Of a stretch of 64,000 nucleotides of DNA, positions 37,286-45,869 are shown piece by piece. The number at the start of each line of letters is the position of its first letter. Within the stretch, counting starts at the first letter, position 1. Made by a program: the position numbers and the translations under genes. The notes under the pieces were generated by a model. That model saw only the letters and a list, made by a program, of their open reading frames with translations, did no database searches and was not told where the DNA came from. Source of the stretch: Ectopseudomonas chengduensis (lineage in GTDB: Bacteria; Pseudomonadota; Gammaproteobacteria; Pseudomonadales; Pseudomonadaceae); NCBI RefSeq assembly GCF_900102635.1, contig NZ_FMZQ01000001.1, forward strand, positions 186,001-250,000. The letters are read 5' to 3'.

Positions 37286-38437
37286 TCAGTCCGCTGTGGC
37301 CAGGACCTGTGTGTTACGCCCGGCATGCTTGGCTCGATAGAGCGCGGCGTCGGCCTTCAGCAGCATGCCAGTGATGTCCTCGGCGACGGGGCTGGTGCTG
37401 CCGTAAACACCGGCGCTGAAGCTCAAGGCGATGTTCTTGTCGTCGACCTGCGCCGGGTGCTGAGTCAGGGATTGGCGGAGCTGATCGACCAACTCCAGCG
37501 CGCCGCTGGCGTCGGTGCCGGGCAGAATCAGCAGGAATTCCTCACCACCATAACGACCGATGCTGTCGTTGCGCCGCAGCCGCTGCTGAAGATGGTCCGC
37601 GCAGTGCCTGAGCACGTCATCGCCGACCAGGTGGCCGTGGCTGTCGTTGATCTGCTTGAAGTGATCCAGATCGAGCATGGCGATGGACAGCGGCGTGTGT
37701 TGGCGGCGGGCACGCTCCAGCTCGTCGGTGAGTTGTTCGAGTATCGCCAGGCGATTGGGCAGCCTGGTGAGCGTGTCGCGCAGGGCGGTCTGGCGCAGCT
37801 CCGATTCGATGCGCTCGCGCGACAGCAGCACCAGGCCGAAGGAGAACATGATGATGGTGGCGGCACCGAGGGCGACCGATACCGTCTGCTTCAGGTTGCT
37901 GACGTCGTAGTGCATCTCTGCCGGCGCACCGCTGAGGATGACCACCACACGAATGCCCAGGCCGAACAGGCTGATGCCAGCACCGATCATCAGGATTCGG
38001 TGGGCACGCCCGCCGGACACGGCATGGGTGCGGCTCAGGCGCAGGATGACCAGGCATTGCGTGAACAGCAGCAGGCAGGCTACCAGTTGGCGGGGTTCCT
38101 GGGTATCGATCAGCAGGCTTAGCAACGCGCCCAGCAGCAGCGGGAAGGCGAAGGCCAGTCGCCAGGGCGGGCGTCGGCCGTGGATCAGCGGCAGGCTGAC
38201 CGTGTAGAACGCCAGCGCGGTGGACAGCAAGGTGTTGGCCAGCACGTAGCTGATCCACATCGATACCTGACCGAACAGGGTGAAGCCAATGTAGGCCAGC
38301 GCATGGGAGAGCATGCCCAGTCCAGTGGTGAGCATGCCGTCGCGATGACGCAACTGGCCGACCAGGATCAGGCAACTGCCCATGATCACGGCGACCAGCG
38401 CGACGGCTCCGAACAGTGTCTGGGTGTGGGCGATCAT
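37286..38437 (-). CDS. Membrane diguanylate cyclase (GGDEF)
   Basis: This makes cyclic di-GMP, which controls biofilm and motility. Residues 1-205 form about seven membrane helices with a short sensor-like part; residues 215-383 are a GGDEF domain. The active site is GGEEF (297-301) in RYGGEEFLLILPG, and an inhibitory I-site RRND (288-291) lies five residues before it, so the product should feed back. LDLDHFKQINDSHGH is the typical metal and substrate loop. The sensor signal is unknown. No EAL domain. It lies between gyrB and the lipid operon on the opposite strand to gyrB. Confidence 0.93.
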   Translation of the reverse strand: MIAHTQTLFGAVALVAVIMGSCLILVGQLRHRDGMLTTGLGMLSHALAYIGFTLFGQVSMWISYVLANTLLSTALAFYTVSLPLIHGRRPPWRLAFAFPLLLGALLSLLIDTQEPRQLVACLLLFTQCLVILRLSRTHAVSGGRAHRILMIGAGISLFGLGIRVVVILSGAPAEMHYDVSNLKQTVSVALGAATIIMFSFGLVLLSRERIESELRQTALRDTLTRLPNRLAILEQLTDELERARRQHTPLSIAMLDLDHFKQINDSHGHLVGDDVLRHCADHLQQRLRRNDSIGRYGGEEFLLILPGTDASGALELVDQLRQSLTQHPAQVDDKNIALSFSAGVYGSTSPVAEDITGMLLKADAALYRAKHAGRNTQVLATAD

Positions 38438-38505
38438 GTCGGCCTTCTTGTTCTCTGGAGTTGCTTAACTCTAGTGCAATCCTCTGCCCCAGTACTTGCG
38501 CCAGA

Positions 38506-39438
38506 TCAGGCCCACCAGTAGCGCACCATATGGAAGAAAACCGGCGCGGCGAAGCACACCGAGTCCAGGCGATCCAGCATACCGCCGTGGCCTTCGATCA
38601 TGTGGCCCCAGTCCTTCACCCCGCGGTCGCGTTTGATCGCCGACATCACCAGGCCGCCGGCGAAGCCGAGGATGCACACCAGCAGCGCGAACAGTGCGGC
38701 CTGCCAGAACGCGAACGGCGTGATCCAGCACAGCATGGCGCCAATCAGCGTGGCCAGCGCTACGCCGCCGACAAAGCCTTCCACGGTTTTCGAGGGTGAC
38801 AGGTTGGGCGCGATCTTGTGTTTGCCGGCCAGCTTGCCGCAGACGTACTGCAGCACGTCGGAGAGCTGCACGACGATGATCAGCCAGGCGATCAGCAGCA
38901 GGTTGCGCCCCTCATAGCCGGGAATATCCAAAGTCAGCAGAGCAGGTACAGAGGAAATGCAGTAAACGGCGATCATCAAGCCCCACTGCACCTTGGCCGC
39001 ACGCTCGAGGTAGCGGGTGGTGTCGCCGCCCAGCGAAGCCAGGATCGGCAACAGCAGGAACAGATAGACCGGGATGAAGATGGCGAACAGGCCGTACCAG
39101 CCGAAAGCGATCAGCAGGTACTGCATCGGCAGGGCGAAGTAGAAGGCCGCCACTAGCGCCGGGTAATCGCTGCGCCGGGTCGGCGTCAGGGTCATGAACT
39201 CGCGCAGGGCATAGAAGGAGACGAAGTAGAACAGCAGGATCACGCCATTGTTGCCGAACAGGAAGGCGATGCCGATCACCAGCACCATCACCCACCAGGC
39301 ATTGATCCGCGCGTTGAGGTTGTCGATCACCGGGTTGGGCTGATCGCCACTGCGCCGCTTGAGGACGAAGCCGACCAGGCTGGCCAGCAACAACAGGGCA
39401 CCGATACCGGCGAACAGCAGCAAAGTGTTGTTATCCAT
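38506..39438 (-). CDS. CdsA-like phosphatidate cytidylyltransferase
   Basis: The family makes CDP-diacylglycerol from phosphatidate and CTP at the inner membrane. Eight or so membrane helices and the C-terminal signature SAIKRDRGVKDWGHMIEGHGGMLDRLDS are clear, so it looks active. I chose ATG 39438 (MDNNTLLLFAG); a longer frame overlaps plsC. It is 310 residues, a little longer than standard CdsA. Standard cdsA usually lies near dxr-uppS, so this is probably a second copy dedicated to the operon. It is the last gene, starting one base after the plsC stop. Confidence 0.92.
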   Translation of the reverse strand: MDNNTLLLFAGIGALLLLASLVGFVLKRRSGDQPNPVIDNLNARINAWWVMVLVIGIAFLFGNNGVILLFYFVSFYALREFMTLTPTRRSDYPALVAAFYFALPMQYLLIAFGWYGLFAIFIPVYLFLLLPILASLGGDTTRYLERAAKVQWGLMIAVYCISSVPALLTLDIPGYEGRNLLLIAWLIIVVQLSDVLQYVCGKLAGKHKIAPNLSPSKTVEGFVGGVALATLIGAMLCWITPFAFWQAALFALLVCILGFAGGLVMSAIKRDRGVKDWGHMIEGHGGMLDRLDSVCFAAPVFFHMVRYWWA

Positions 39439-39439
39439 C

Positions 39440-40060
39440 TCAGGCCTCCTCGGGTGCCAGTGCCAGCAGGGCGTTACGCGCGCGTTCCAGGAAGGCGTCT
39501 TTGCCCTCCCCCTCGATGGGCTCCAGCGCCGCACCGAAGCTCAGGGTGCACAGCAGCGGCAGCGGCAGCGCCCTGCCCTTGGGCATCACCCGGTTGAGGT
39601 TGGCGATCCACACCGGCACCAGCTCCACGTCCGGGCGCGCCTGAGCCAGGTGATAAAGGCCGCTTTTGAAGGACAGCAAGGGCTCGTCGCCGAGATTGCG
39701 CGTGCCCTCGGGGAAGATGATCAGCGAGTCGCCGCCGTCCAGCGCGTCGAGCATCGCCTGCAGCGGGTTGGCGCCTTCCTTGCGCTCGCGGTCGACCAGC
39801 ACGCCGTTGAATACCTTGTTGATCAGGAAGCTGCGCACGCCCGGTTTCTGCCAGTAGTCGGCGCCGGCCACCGGCCGGGTGCGCTTGCGCAGCTCCGGCG
39901 GCAGCGAGGCCCAGAGCAGGACGAAGTCGCCGTGGCTGCTGTGGTTGGCGTAGTACAGGCGCTGGGTCGCCTGCGCGGTACTGCCGAGCCAAAGGGCTCG
40001 TGCGCCGGTCAGCAGGCGAGCTGCCGAGGTGATGGCGAAAGCGGTCAATGCGGCGAGCAT
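39440..40060 (-). CDS. PlsC-like 1-acylglycerol-3-phosphate acyltransferase
   Basis: The family adds an acyl chain to a glycerophospholipid precursor at the membrane. The catalytic His-x4-Asp is in NHSSHGDFVL (near residue 40) and the substrate-binding FPEGTRNLG follows (about residue 115). It is 206 residues, shorter than PlsC, with a single N-terminal hydrophobic part. It is coupled to the CdsA-like gene. A second acyltransferase is encoded 4.5 kb away. Acceptor and acyl donor are unknown. Confidence 0.9.
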   Translation of the reverse strand: MLAALTAFAITSAARLLTGARALWLGSTAQATQRLYYANHSSHGDFVLLWASLPPELRKRTRPVAGADYWQKPGVRSFLINKVFNGVLVDRERKEGANPLQAMLDALDGGDSLIIFPEGTRNLGDEPLLSFKSGLYHLAQARPDVELVPVWIANLNRVMPKGRALPLPLLCTLSFGAALEPIEGEGKDAFLERARNALLALAPEEA

Positions 40061-40069
40061 GGCGACTCC

Positions 40070-40504
40070 TTAAGCGAGAACGATGAAGAACCCGAGTACG
40101 ACGATGACGATCTGTAGCAACAGGCATAGGGCCTGTTTGCGCAGCAGGCCGAGTGCGCCCTGAGATCGAAGGCTCCAGCTGCGGCCAGCCTGTTGCGCAT
40201 TTTGCAGGCCAAGATTCTGTAGGGCCTGATCCAGCGCATGAGTCTGGCTGTCGAGCTGTTCTCCGGCTTCAGCCAGGCGTTGGAACAGCTCGGCGTCTAG
40301 CGCCACGCGCAACGCCCAGTATTTTTCGGCCAGGCCGGCGATCAGCAGCACGGCGCAGAGCAGCGCCAGGATCAGGCTGGGCGGTGCACCCAGCCAAGGT
40401 GCCAGGCCGAAGAGCACGGCGACCAGGCTTAGCGCGCTGGAGCAATGATCGAGGCTGCGGCCACGTCGTAACAGTGCCGCGACCAGCAGCAGATCAGCCT
40501 GCAT
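40070..40504 (-). CDS. Small membrane protein in the lipid operon
   Basis: I do not recognise this 144-residue protein. There are two central membrane helices (SALSLVAVLFGLAPWLG and ILALLCAVLLIAGLAEKYWAL), a charged helix rich in Gln, Leu and Ala, and one C-terminal helix (LLQIVIVVLGFFIVLA). The ATG at 40504 overlaps the end of the upstream phosphatase by 11 bases, so it is coupled. It may be a membrane scaffold or transport factor for the lipid made here. Confidence 0.75.
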   Translation of the reverse strand: MQADLLLVAALLRRGRSLDHCSSALSLVAVLFGLAPWLGAPPSLILALLCAVLLIAGLAEKYWALRVALDAELFQRLAEAGEQLDSQTHALDQALQNLGLQNAQQAGRSWSLRSQGALGLLRKQALCLLLQIVIVVLGFFIVLA

Positions 40505-41831
40505 GAGCGACCTCCAACCCCGGTTGTGCATCGACCATGGATTGCAGCGCGGCCAGATGCTGCGGGCCGAGCACGACCTGTGGCCGCGCCTGGCGGATCA
40601 GCGCCACGGCCGCATCCACGCCCTGGCAGCGGCCGCTATGCAGCAGCCAGGCCGCCACGGCGGTGGCACTGCGCGAGTAGCCCAGTGCACAGCACACCAG
40701 CACTGGGCCCTTGTGGCGCAGGTTTTCTATGGCCTCGGCGGCGCGTTGGCAGGTCAGCGCATCCGGCGCCACCAGATCCAGTGACGGTAGGCTGCAGTAG
40801 TTCTGTGGCGTGTGCTGCAGCGGCAGCTCGGCGCAGAGGTCGACCAGGGCGGCATAACCACCGAGATCGCCCATGGCGGGCAGGCGGCCGAGGTCGATGC
40901 CCTCCACGATCTGGCTGGGCGCTGGCTTGCGAAACGTCCACAACCGCGAATTGATCCAGGCACCGAGCAGATAGGGGGCGAGCAACGTCGTGGCGGCTGG
41001 GCTGAGGCGCCCATTGGCCTGCTTCTGGAAACCGCCAGCACCGAACAGCTGGTAGTTGAGCGCAACCAGCGCCAGTGAAGCCGCCGGCCAGAACAGCCAC
41101 AGCCAGGCACCGCCCAGCTTGACGGCCAGCACGGCGCATAGCGTTGCGCCAAGCCCGTAGCGCAGTGCCAGGCGCCAACGGCGCGGATCGCTGGCCAGGC
41201 GTATCTGCTTCAGCGGCGTATCGCCCTGCAGCGGCAGCAGCCATAGACAGAAGAAGCCGGCCAGCGCCCCGGTGGGCAGATCGATGAAGTGGTGCTGCCA
41301 GGTGGTCAGCACGGAGATGCCGATCAGCGCCATCCAGCCGTGCAGCAGGCCACGCCAGAACAGCCCGCGGATGTGATTGGCGAACATCGCCCAGATGATC
41401 ACCAGCAGGGTGATATGCAGCGAAGGCGCCTGGTTGAAGGGTTTGTCGAAGCCCATCAGCACGTCGAACATCAGGCCGAAGGTGCCGTCCAGGGGCGGCC
41501 GCTCGAAGGTGAAGCGCAGCGGCCAGAGCAGAAAGCAGGCCACGCAGATCACCTGTGCGGCGAGCAGGCGCAGGGCATGGCGATCCATCTCGCGACGGCA
41601 AGCCGGCAACAGGAAGGACAGTCCGTAGAGCAGGTCGATAGACCAGTACGGCACGATGGTCCATGGCCAGAGTGGAATCTGCGGCTCCCAGGCGAAGACC
41701 AGGCTGCCGACGTCCTCGCGTTGCCCGGTGAACCAGTTGGCGAAGCCGTAGCTGGCGAAGAACAGCGGGCCGAGCAACAGCAGCCAGAGTACGCCGCGCT
41801 TCCACAATCCCTGTTCGCGCGCGCTATCCAT
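40494..41831 (-). CDS. PAP2-like membrane domain fused to dual-specificity phosphatase
   Basis: This is a 445-residue fusion. Residues 1-275 form seven or so membrane helices with a PAP2-type site: PSLH (136-139) in place of the usual PSGH, and H180-x3-D184 in QHHFIDLPTG. PSLH plus HH-x3-D resembles the inositolphosphotransferase-like (PAP2_3) branch. Residues about 300-440 are a cytosolic dual-specificity phosphatase with Cys381-x5-Arg387 (CCALGYSRSAT); the usual His before the catalytic Cys is Cys380. Enzymes of this kind include phosphatidylglycerophosphate phosphatases. The ATG shares a base with the upstream TGA (TGATG). Probably it dephosphorylates or transfers a lipid head group made by the neighbouring transferase; this is inference. 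Confidence 0.88.
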   Translation of the reverse strand: MDSAREQGLWKRGVLWLLLLGPLFFASYGFANWFTGQREDVGSLVFAWEPQIPLWPWTIVPYWSIDLLYGLSFLLPACRREMDRHALRLLAAQVICVACFLLWPLRFTFERPPLDGTFGLMFDVLMGFDKPFNQAPSLHITLLVIIWAMFANHIRGLFWRGLLHGWMALIGISVLTTWQHHFIDLPTGALAGFFCLWLLPLQGDTPLKQIRLASDPRRWRLALRYGLGATLCAVLAVKLGGAWLWLFWPAASLALVALNYQLFGAGGFQKQANGRLSPAATTLLAPYLLGAWINSRLWTFRKPAPSQIVEGIDLGRLPAMGDLGGYAALVDLCAELPLQHTPQNYCSLPSLDLVAPDALTCQRAAEAIENLRHKGPVLVCCALGYSRSATAVAAWLLHSGRCQGVDAAVALIRQARPQVVLGPQHLAALQSMVDAQPGLEVAHAG

Positions 41832-43585
41832 CACTTTACCCGCTGCGCCAGGGACACGCTGAAGATGCCCCACTGGTCGATACGCTGTGCCACCTTGCGG
41901 AAACCAGCTGCTTCCACCAACTGATCCATCTCCGCCTGGCTACGCCGGCGCATGACCCAGGCCTGGCCATCGCGGTGGCTGGTCAGGGCGCGAGCGATCA
42001 GCTCCAGTTGCGGGTGCCAGGGCTGGCCGGTGTAGACCAGGTAGCCGCCCTCCTCGACGGCGGCTGCCAGTCCGGCCAGCGAGTCGCCGACCATCTGGTT
42101 GCTGCCGAACAGCTCGTACAGGCCGGAGACCACTGCCAGGGTCGGCTTCGGCTCGAGCGCGGCCAGGTCTTCACGGTCGAAGGCATCGCCTTTGACGAAG
42201 CGGGCTATGTCGCCCAGGCCCTTTTGTTGGATCAGTGCATTGCCGTCACGCACGTTGATGTCGCTGTAGTCGCGCAGCAGGATCGCGTCGGGGCGCTGCT
42301 CCTGGCCTTCCAGCGATTCAAGGATGTAGCGGCCATGGCCTGCAGCGATATCGACGATGCGCACTGCCTTGCCCGCCTCGCGCAACCTGGCCATGGCCAG
42401 GCGCAGCAGCTCTTCGGCGTGCAGCTTGCGCTGACGAATGCCACGCCAGCCGATGGAATCCAGATAGTTCTGGTCGATCAGGCGGCCCAGCGCGCCCTTG
42501 CCGGTCGGCTGGTTGCGGTAGACATAATCGAGCGTGCTGCCGGAATCGAAGCCGGTGTCGAAGCCCAGCTTCACTCCTTCGGATAGCGTGCTACCCAGGC
42601 GCATGCCGGCACGGGTGGCGCGCCAGTAAAGGTCGCGCAGCGAATTTTTCGGCAGCGGTGCGGCCAGTTTCTCGGCCTCGGCGCAGGTGGCGCCCAGGCG
42701 GTCGGCATCGAGCAGCGAGGGGCGCGTCACCGGCTCCTCGAAGTTGCGCAGGATAAAGCGCCGCGCGCGGCTCAGGGCATGGGCGCGGTCGCGCTCGCCG
42801 AGGGTGTCATGGAAGAAACCCGGTAGCAGGTGCTTTTCCTTGCGCAGGCTGCCGAGGCGCTCGAAGAAGTCCTCCTGCGGTTTGCGATGAACGACGAAGT
42901 CGGCGCCGGAGATCAGCAGTTGGGTCGGCACCTGGATCGCCTGGGCGTCGGCGACGATGCGATCGGCGGCCTCGTACAGGCCGAGCAGCATGGTCACCGA
43001 GATCGGTCGGGCGATCAGCGAGTCGTTTTCGAAGGAGGCGATACGCTCGGGATCATGGCTAAGGAACCTCGCCTTCACGTAACTGTTGACGAAGAAGTTG
43101 CCACGCCAGGCGTGCAGCAGCTTCAGCCCAGGGCGGGCGAAGGGCACGTAGAGTTTGACCTTGAAGGCCGGCGAGGCGAGCACCAGGCAGCGCACCTTGG
43201 GCGCGTAGTCGTGGGCCCAGGTGGAAACGATCACCGCGCCGACGCTCTGCGCAACCACCGCCAGGTCCTGTTCGGCAATGGCGTGCTGGCTGCCGATATG
43301 CTCGACGAAGGTCTGCACGTCGCGCACGCTGGTGGCGAAGCTCGGGCTGTCGCCGCGTGCGCCGGGCGACAGGCCATGGCCACGGGCATCCCAGGCGAAG
43401 AAGTCGCAGTGCGGCAGCTCCAGTTCGTCCACCAGGTGGGCCATTCGCCCACCATGTTCGTGCCCACGGTGAAACAGCACCACGGCCTGGCGTGGGCCAT
43501 CGGCAGGCGTCGTCGCCGGCCAGTGGCGATAGCTCAGCTCGACGCCGTCATGCGTGGTGAAGGTGTGCAGTTGTACGGGGCGCAT
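41831..43585 (-). CDS. Alpha/beta hydrolase fused to methyltransferase
   Basis: This is a two-domain cytosolic protein of 584 residues. Residues 1-285 are a monoglyceride-lipase-like alpha/beta hydrolase: Ser114 in AQSVG (first Gly of GxSxG replaced by Ala112), a likely acid Asp229 (ISGADF) and His259 (FFHDTLGE). Residues about 320-584 are a class I S-adenosylmethionine methyltransferase with motif I VDIAAGHGRY (411-420). The fusion suggests hydrolysis and methylation of the same lipid. The gene lies 26 bases before the CDP-alcohol transferase gene end and overlaps the phosphatase gene by one base. Confidence 0.9.
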   Translation of the reverse strand: MRPVQLHTFTTHDGVELSYRHWPATTPADGPRQAVVLFHRGHEHGGRMAHLVDELELPHCDFFAWDARGHGLSPGARGDSPSFATSVRDVQTFVEHIGSQHAIAEQDLAVVAQSVGAVIVSTWAHDYAPKVRCLVLASPAFKVKLYVPFARPGLKLLHAWRGNFFVNSYVKARFLSHDPERIASFENDSLIARPISVTMLLGLYEAADRIVADAQAIQVPTQLLISGADFVVHRKPQEDFFERLGSLRKEKHLLPGFFHDTLGERDRAHALSRARRFILRNFEEPVTRPSLLDADRLGATCAEAEKLAAPLPKNSLRDLYWRATRAGMRLGSTLSEGVKLGFDTGFDSGSTLDYVYRNQPTGKGALGRLIDQNYLDSIGWRGIRQRKLHAEELLRLAMARLREAGKAVRIVDIAAGHGRYILESLEGQEQRPDAILLRDYSDINVRDGNALIQQKGLGDIARFVKGDAFDREDLAALEPKPTLAVVSGLYELFGSNQMVGDSLAGLAAAVEEGGYLVYTGQPWHPQLELIARALTSHRDGQAWVMRRRSQAEMDQLVEAAGFRKVAQRIDQWGIFSVSLAQRVK

Positions 43586-43611
43586 GGAATCTCCTTATTC
43601 CGTAGGACGGG

Positions 43612-44217
43612 TCAGACCGCTTCGGCCAAACCCCGGCGAACGCGGTTGTAGAGGGTATAGAGCAGCAGGGCGAGGATCAGACCCAGCAGCAGATTGATCC
43701 ACAAGGCCGGCAGCAGGCCCGTGGCGACGCCAGCGCCGAGCACGCCAAAGCAGAAGGCTCGGTCGCTCTTGCCCATCGGCCCGTCGTAGCGCCGTGAGGC
43801 GCCGACCATGGGGCCGAGCACGCCGGCGTATTCGCTGATCACCGCCAGCAGCACCACGAGGATCACCAGCAGCGGCGAGACGCCTGCCAGCAAGGCGAAG
43901 GGCAGATACAGGGCGCTGTCGGCGATCACGTCGCAGAGTTCATTGAGGTAGGCGCCGAGCTTCGATTGCTGGCCGAACTCGCGGGCGAGCATGCCGTCAA
44001 CGGCGTTCAGCGCCATGCGCAGCAGCATCCACAGGGGAATCAGGGCGAATAGCCAGGTGATATGACTGCAGGCTGCGAGCAGGGTGCCCAGCAGCACGGA
44101 GACCAGGGCTGCAGCCAGAGTGACCTGGTTGGCGGTGACGCCGCGTGCGTAAAGGCGTTCGACGCCGGGACGTAGCAGGTTCTGGAAGGCCGGTTTGAGC
44201 TGGTAGATCGACGGCAT
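43612..44217 (-). CDS. CDP-alcohol phosphatidyltransferase, variant active site
   Basis: The family joins an alcohol or polyol phosphate to CDP-diacylglycerol to make a phospholipid. There are about six membrane helices over 201 residues. The CDP-OH motif is D-x2-DG-x2-AR-x8-G-x3-D-x3-D; here it reads N71-x2-D74-G-x2-A-R79-x8-G88-x3-N92-x3-D96, so two metal-binding Asp are Asn while two are kept. D100 lies four residues further on. The start at 44217 has AAGGAA ten bases upstream; more upstream ATGs are possible. First gene of the operon. Whether the variant uses another alcohol or metal is unknown. Confidence 0.88.
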   Translation of the reverse strand: MPSIYQLKPAFQNLLRPGVERLYARGVTANQVTLAAALVSVLLGTLLAACSHITWLFALIPLWMLLRMALNAVDGMLAREFGQQSKLGAYLNELCDVIADSALYLPFALLAGVSPLLVILVVLLAVISEYAGVLGPMVGASRRYDGPMGKSDRAFCFGVLGAGVATGLLPALWINLLLGLILALLLYTLYNRVRRGLAEAV

Positions 44218-44316
44218 GGCAGCGAATTCCTTTTCGTGTCCCATCTTCGGCCATTGCCGCGGGCGAGACTGTGAACCCATCGAGGTAGAAGCGGCTTTAT
44301 CGACGGTCATGCGTAA

Positions 44317-44361
44317 GGCGGGTGCAACCCGCCAGAGCGCTGATGGCGGGTTGCACCCGCC
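44317..44361. repeat. Paired palindromes upstream of the lipid operon
   Basis: GGCGGGTGCAACCCGCC (44317-44333) and GGCGGGTTGCACCCGCC (44345-44361) are each near-perfect hairpins, and each is the reverse complement of the other, so a longer hairpin could also form. The gap 44218-44488 otherwise shows no gene. It may be a repeat element or a terminator of the upstream acyltransferase gene. Confidence 0.7.
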
Positions 44362-44488
44362 CCTACTGAGGCGACAACTTATACCCTGTTAGGCGATTTT
44401 CCTAGCGCTGGTGATTCGCCAGGAAAATCAGTTCGATGCAGGCAATGATGGCGCTTTGCTTGCATTTGATGCACAGCTTATCCACAGA

Positions 44489-45256
44489 TCAGGCGGTTTC
44501 GCCCAGACGGCTCAACTGCGGCTCTTCGCCACGCAGTTCGGTCTGTTGCTGGCGTACCCACTGAAAAGCACGTTCGTTGAGCTCGGCGATGGCACGCGGC
44601 CCTTCGCCTTCTGCGTACATCGGCTGGCCGATGATCACCTGGATAGTGCCCGGGCGCTTGCCCCAGCCAGCCTTGGGCCAGAACTCACCGGCGTTGTGTG
44701 CGATGGGCAGTACCGGCAGGCCGGCATTCACCGCCAGTGCGGTGCCGCCGCGGGAGAACTTGCTGATCTGGCCTGGCGGAATCCGCGTGCCTTCGGGGAA
44801 CACCAGCACCCAGGCGCCCTGCTTGAGGCGTTCGTCGCCCTGCTTGGCCAGTTGCTTGAGCGCCGCCTTGGGGTTGCTGCGGTCGATGGCGATGGGCTTG
44901 AGCAGCGCCATGCCCCAGCCGAAGAACGGCACGCGCAGCAGTTCGCGCTTGACCACCTGCGACAGTGGCTCGAAGAGGCCGGAGAGGAAGAAGGTCTCCC
45001 AGGTACTCTGGTGGTTGGCGAGGATCACGCAGGGGCGCTCGGGGATGTTCTCCAGGCCGCGCACTTCATAGCGAATCCCGACGATCACCTTGGCCAGCCA
45101 CACGGCGCAGTTGCACCAGGCCTGAACGACGAAGCGGTAGCGTTGGCGGAACGGCAGCAGCGGTGCGACCACCAGGCTGATCAGGCACCAGAAGAACGAG
45201 CTGGACGACAGCAGCAGGTAGAAAAGCGTGACTCTGAATGCCTGCACTAGCGCCAT
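44489..45256 (-). CDS. Second PlsC-like acyltransferase
   Basis: This 255-residue membrane acyltransferase has an N-terminal anchor (FYLLLSSSSFFWCLISLVVAPLL), the His-x4-Glu block NHQSTWETFF (near residue 80) and VFPEGTRIPPG (about residue 150). The length fits a 1-acyl-sn-glycerol-3-phosphate acyltransferase; it is probably the one used for phosphatidate, or a hemolysin-type acyltransferase. It starts 13 bases after gmhB on the same strand. Confidence 0.9.
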   Translation of the reverse strand: MALVQAFRVTLFYLLLSSSSFFWCLISLVVAPLLPFRQRYRFVVQAWCNCAVWLAKVIVGIRYEVRGLENIPERPCVILANHQSTWETFFLSGLFEPLSQVVKRELLRVPFFGWGMALLKPIAIDRSNPKAALKQLAKQGDERLKQGAWVLVFPEGTRIPPGQISKFSRGGTALAVNAGLPVLPIAHNAGEFWPKAGWGKRPGTIQVIIGQPMYAEGEGPRAIAELNERAFQWVRQQQTELRGEEPQLSRLGETA

Positions 45257-45269
45257 GAACCTTCACACC

Positions 45270-45800
45270 TTATGAGAGCAATTGATCGGCGACAGCCGCC
45301 AGATCATCGAATACCAGGGTTCCTGGCGGCAGTGGCTTGGCCAGGGTGCGTTCGCCCTTGCCGGTTTTCACCAGCACAGGCTGACAATCGACGGCCAGCG
45401 CGGCCTGCAGGTCACCGCTGGTATCGCCGACGAACCAGATTCCTGCCAGTTCCGTGGCGTAGTGCGCGGCGATCTGCCGGAGCATGCCAGGTTTCGGTTT
45501 GCGGCAGTCGCAGCCATCGTCCGGCCCGTGCGGGCAATGGACGATCAGGCCGACCTCACCGCCCTGCTCCGCCACCAGCTGGCGCAGACGCGCGTGCATC
45601 GACTCCAGGGTCGCCAGGTCGTAATAGCCACGGGCAATGCCGGACTGGTTGGTAGCCACGGCCACCGTCCAACCGGCTTGCGACAGGCGCGCGATGGCGG
45701 CGATCGACGAAGGGATCGGGATCCACTCGTCGAGCGTCTTGATATAGGCGTCGGAGTCTTGGTTGATGACACCGTCGCGGTCGAGGATCAGCAGTTTCAT
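45270..45800 (-). CDS. gmhB: D-glycero-D-manno-heptose-1,7-bisphosphate 7-phosphatase
   Basis: GmhB removes the 7-phosphate in making ADP-heptose for lipopolysaccharide core. The HAD nucleophile motif is LILDRDGVINQDS, and the zinc-binding loop HCPHGPDDGCDCRKPKPG separates GmhB from other phosphatases. Length is 176 residues. It lies just after glyS, from which a hairpin separates it. Confidence 0.95.
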   Translation of the reverse strand: MKLLILDRDGVINQDSDAYIKTLDEWIPIPSSIAAIARLSQAGWTVAVATNQSGIARGYYDLATLESMHARLRQLVAEQGGEVGLIVHCPHGPDDGCDCRKPKPGMLRQIAAHYATELAGIWFVGDTSGDLQAALAVDCQPVLVKTGKGERTLAKPLPPGTLVFDDLAAVADQLLS

Positions 45801-45832
45801 GCAGCCACGCCAGAAGCAGAGATGGAAACGAC

Positions 45833-45862
45833 CGCTGGCCGCGAAAACCTTCGCGGCCAGCG
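45833..45862 (-). terminator. Hairpin after glyS
   Basis: CGCTGGCCGCGAA-AACC-TTCGCGGCCAGCG is a 13-bp perfect stem just beyond the glyS stop. The T-rich tail is short (GTTTCC), so it is a probable but not perfect terminator. Confidence 0.65.
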
Positions 45863-45869
45863 CCTGGCG

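Noticed and set aside
44317..44361. A riboswitch upstream of the lipid operon
   Set aside because: Only two short palindromes are present, without the multi-helix conserved core of any riboswitch class I know.
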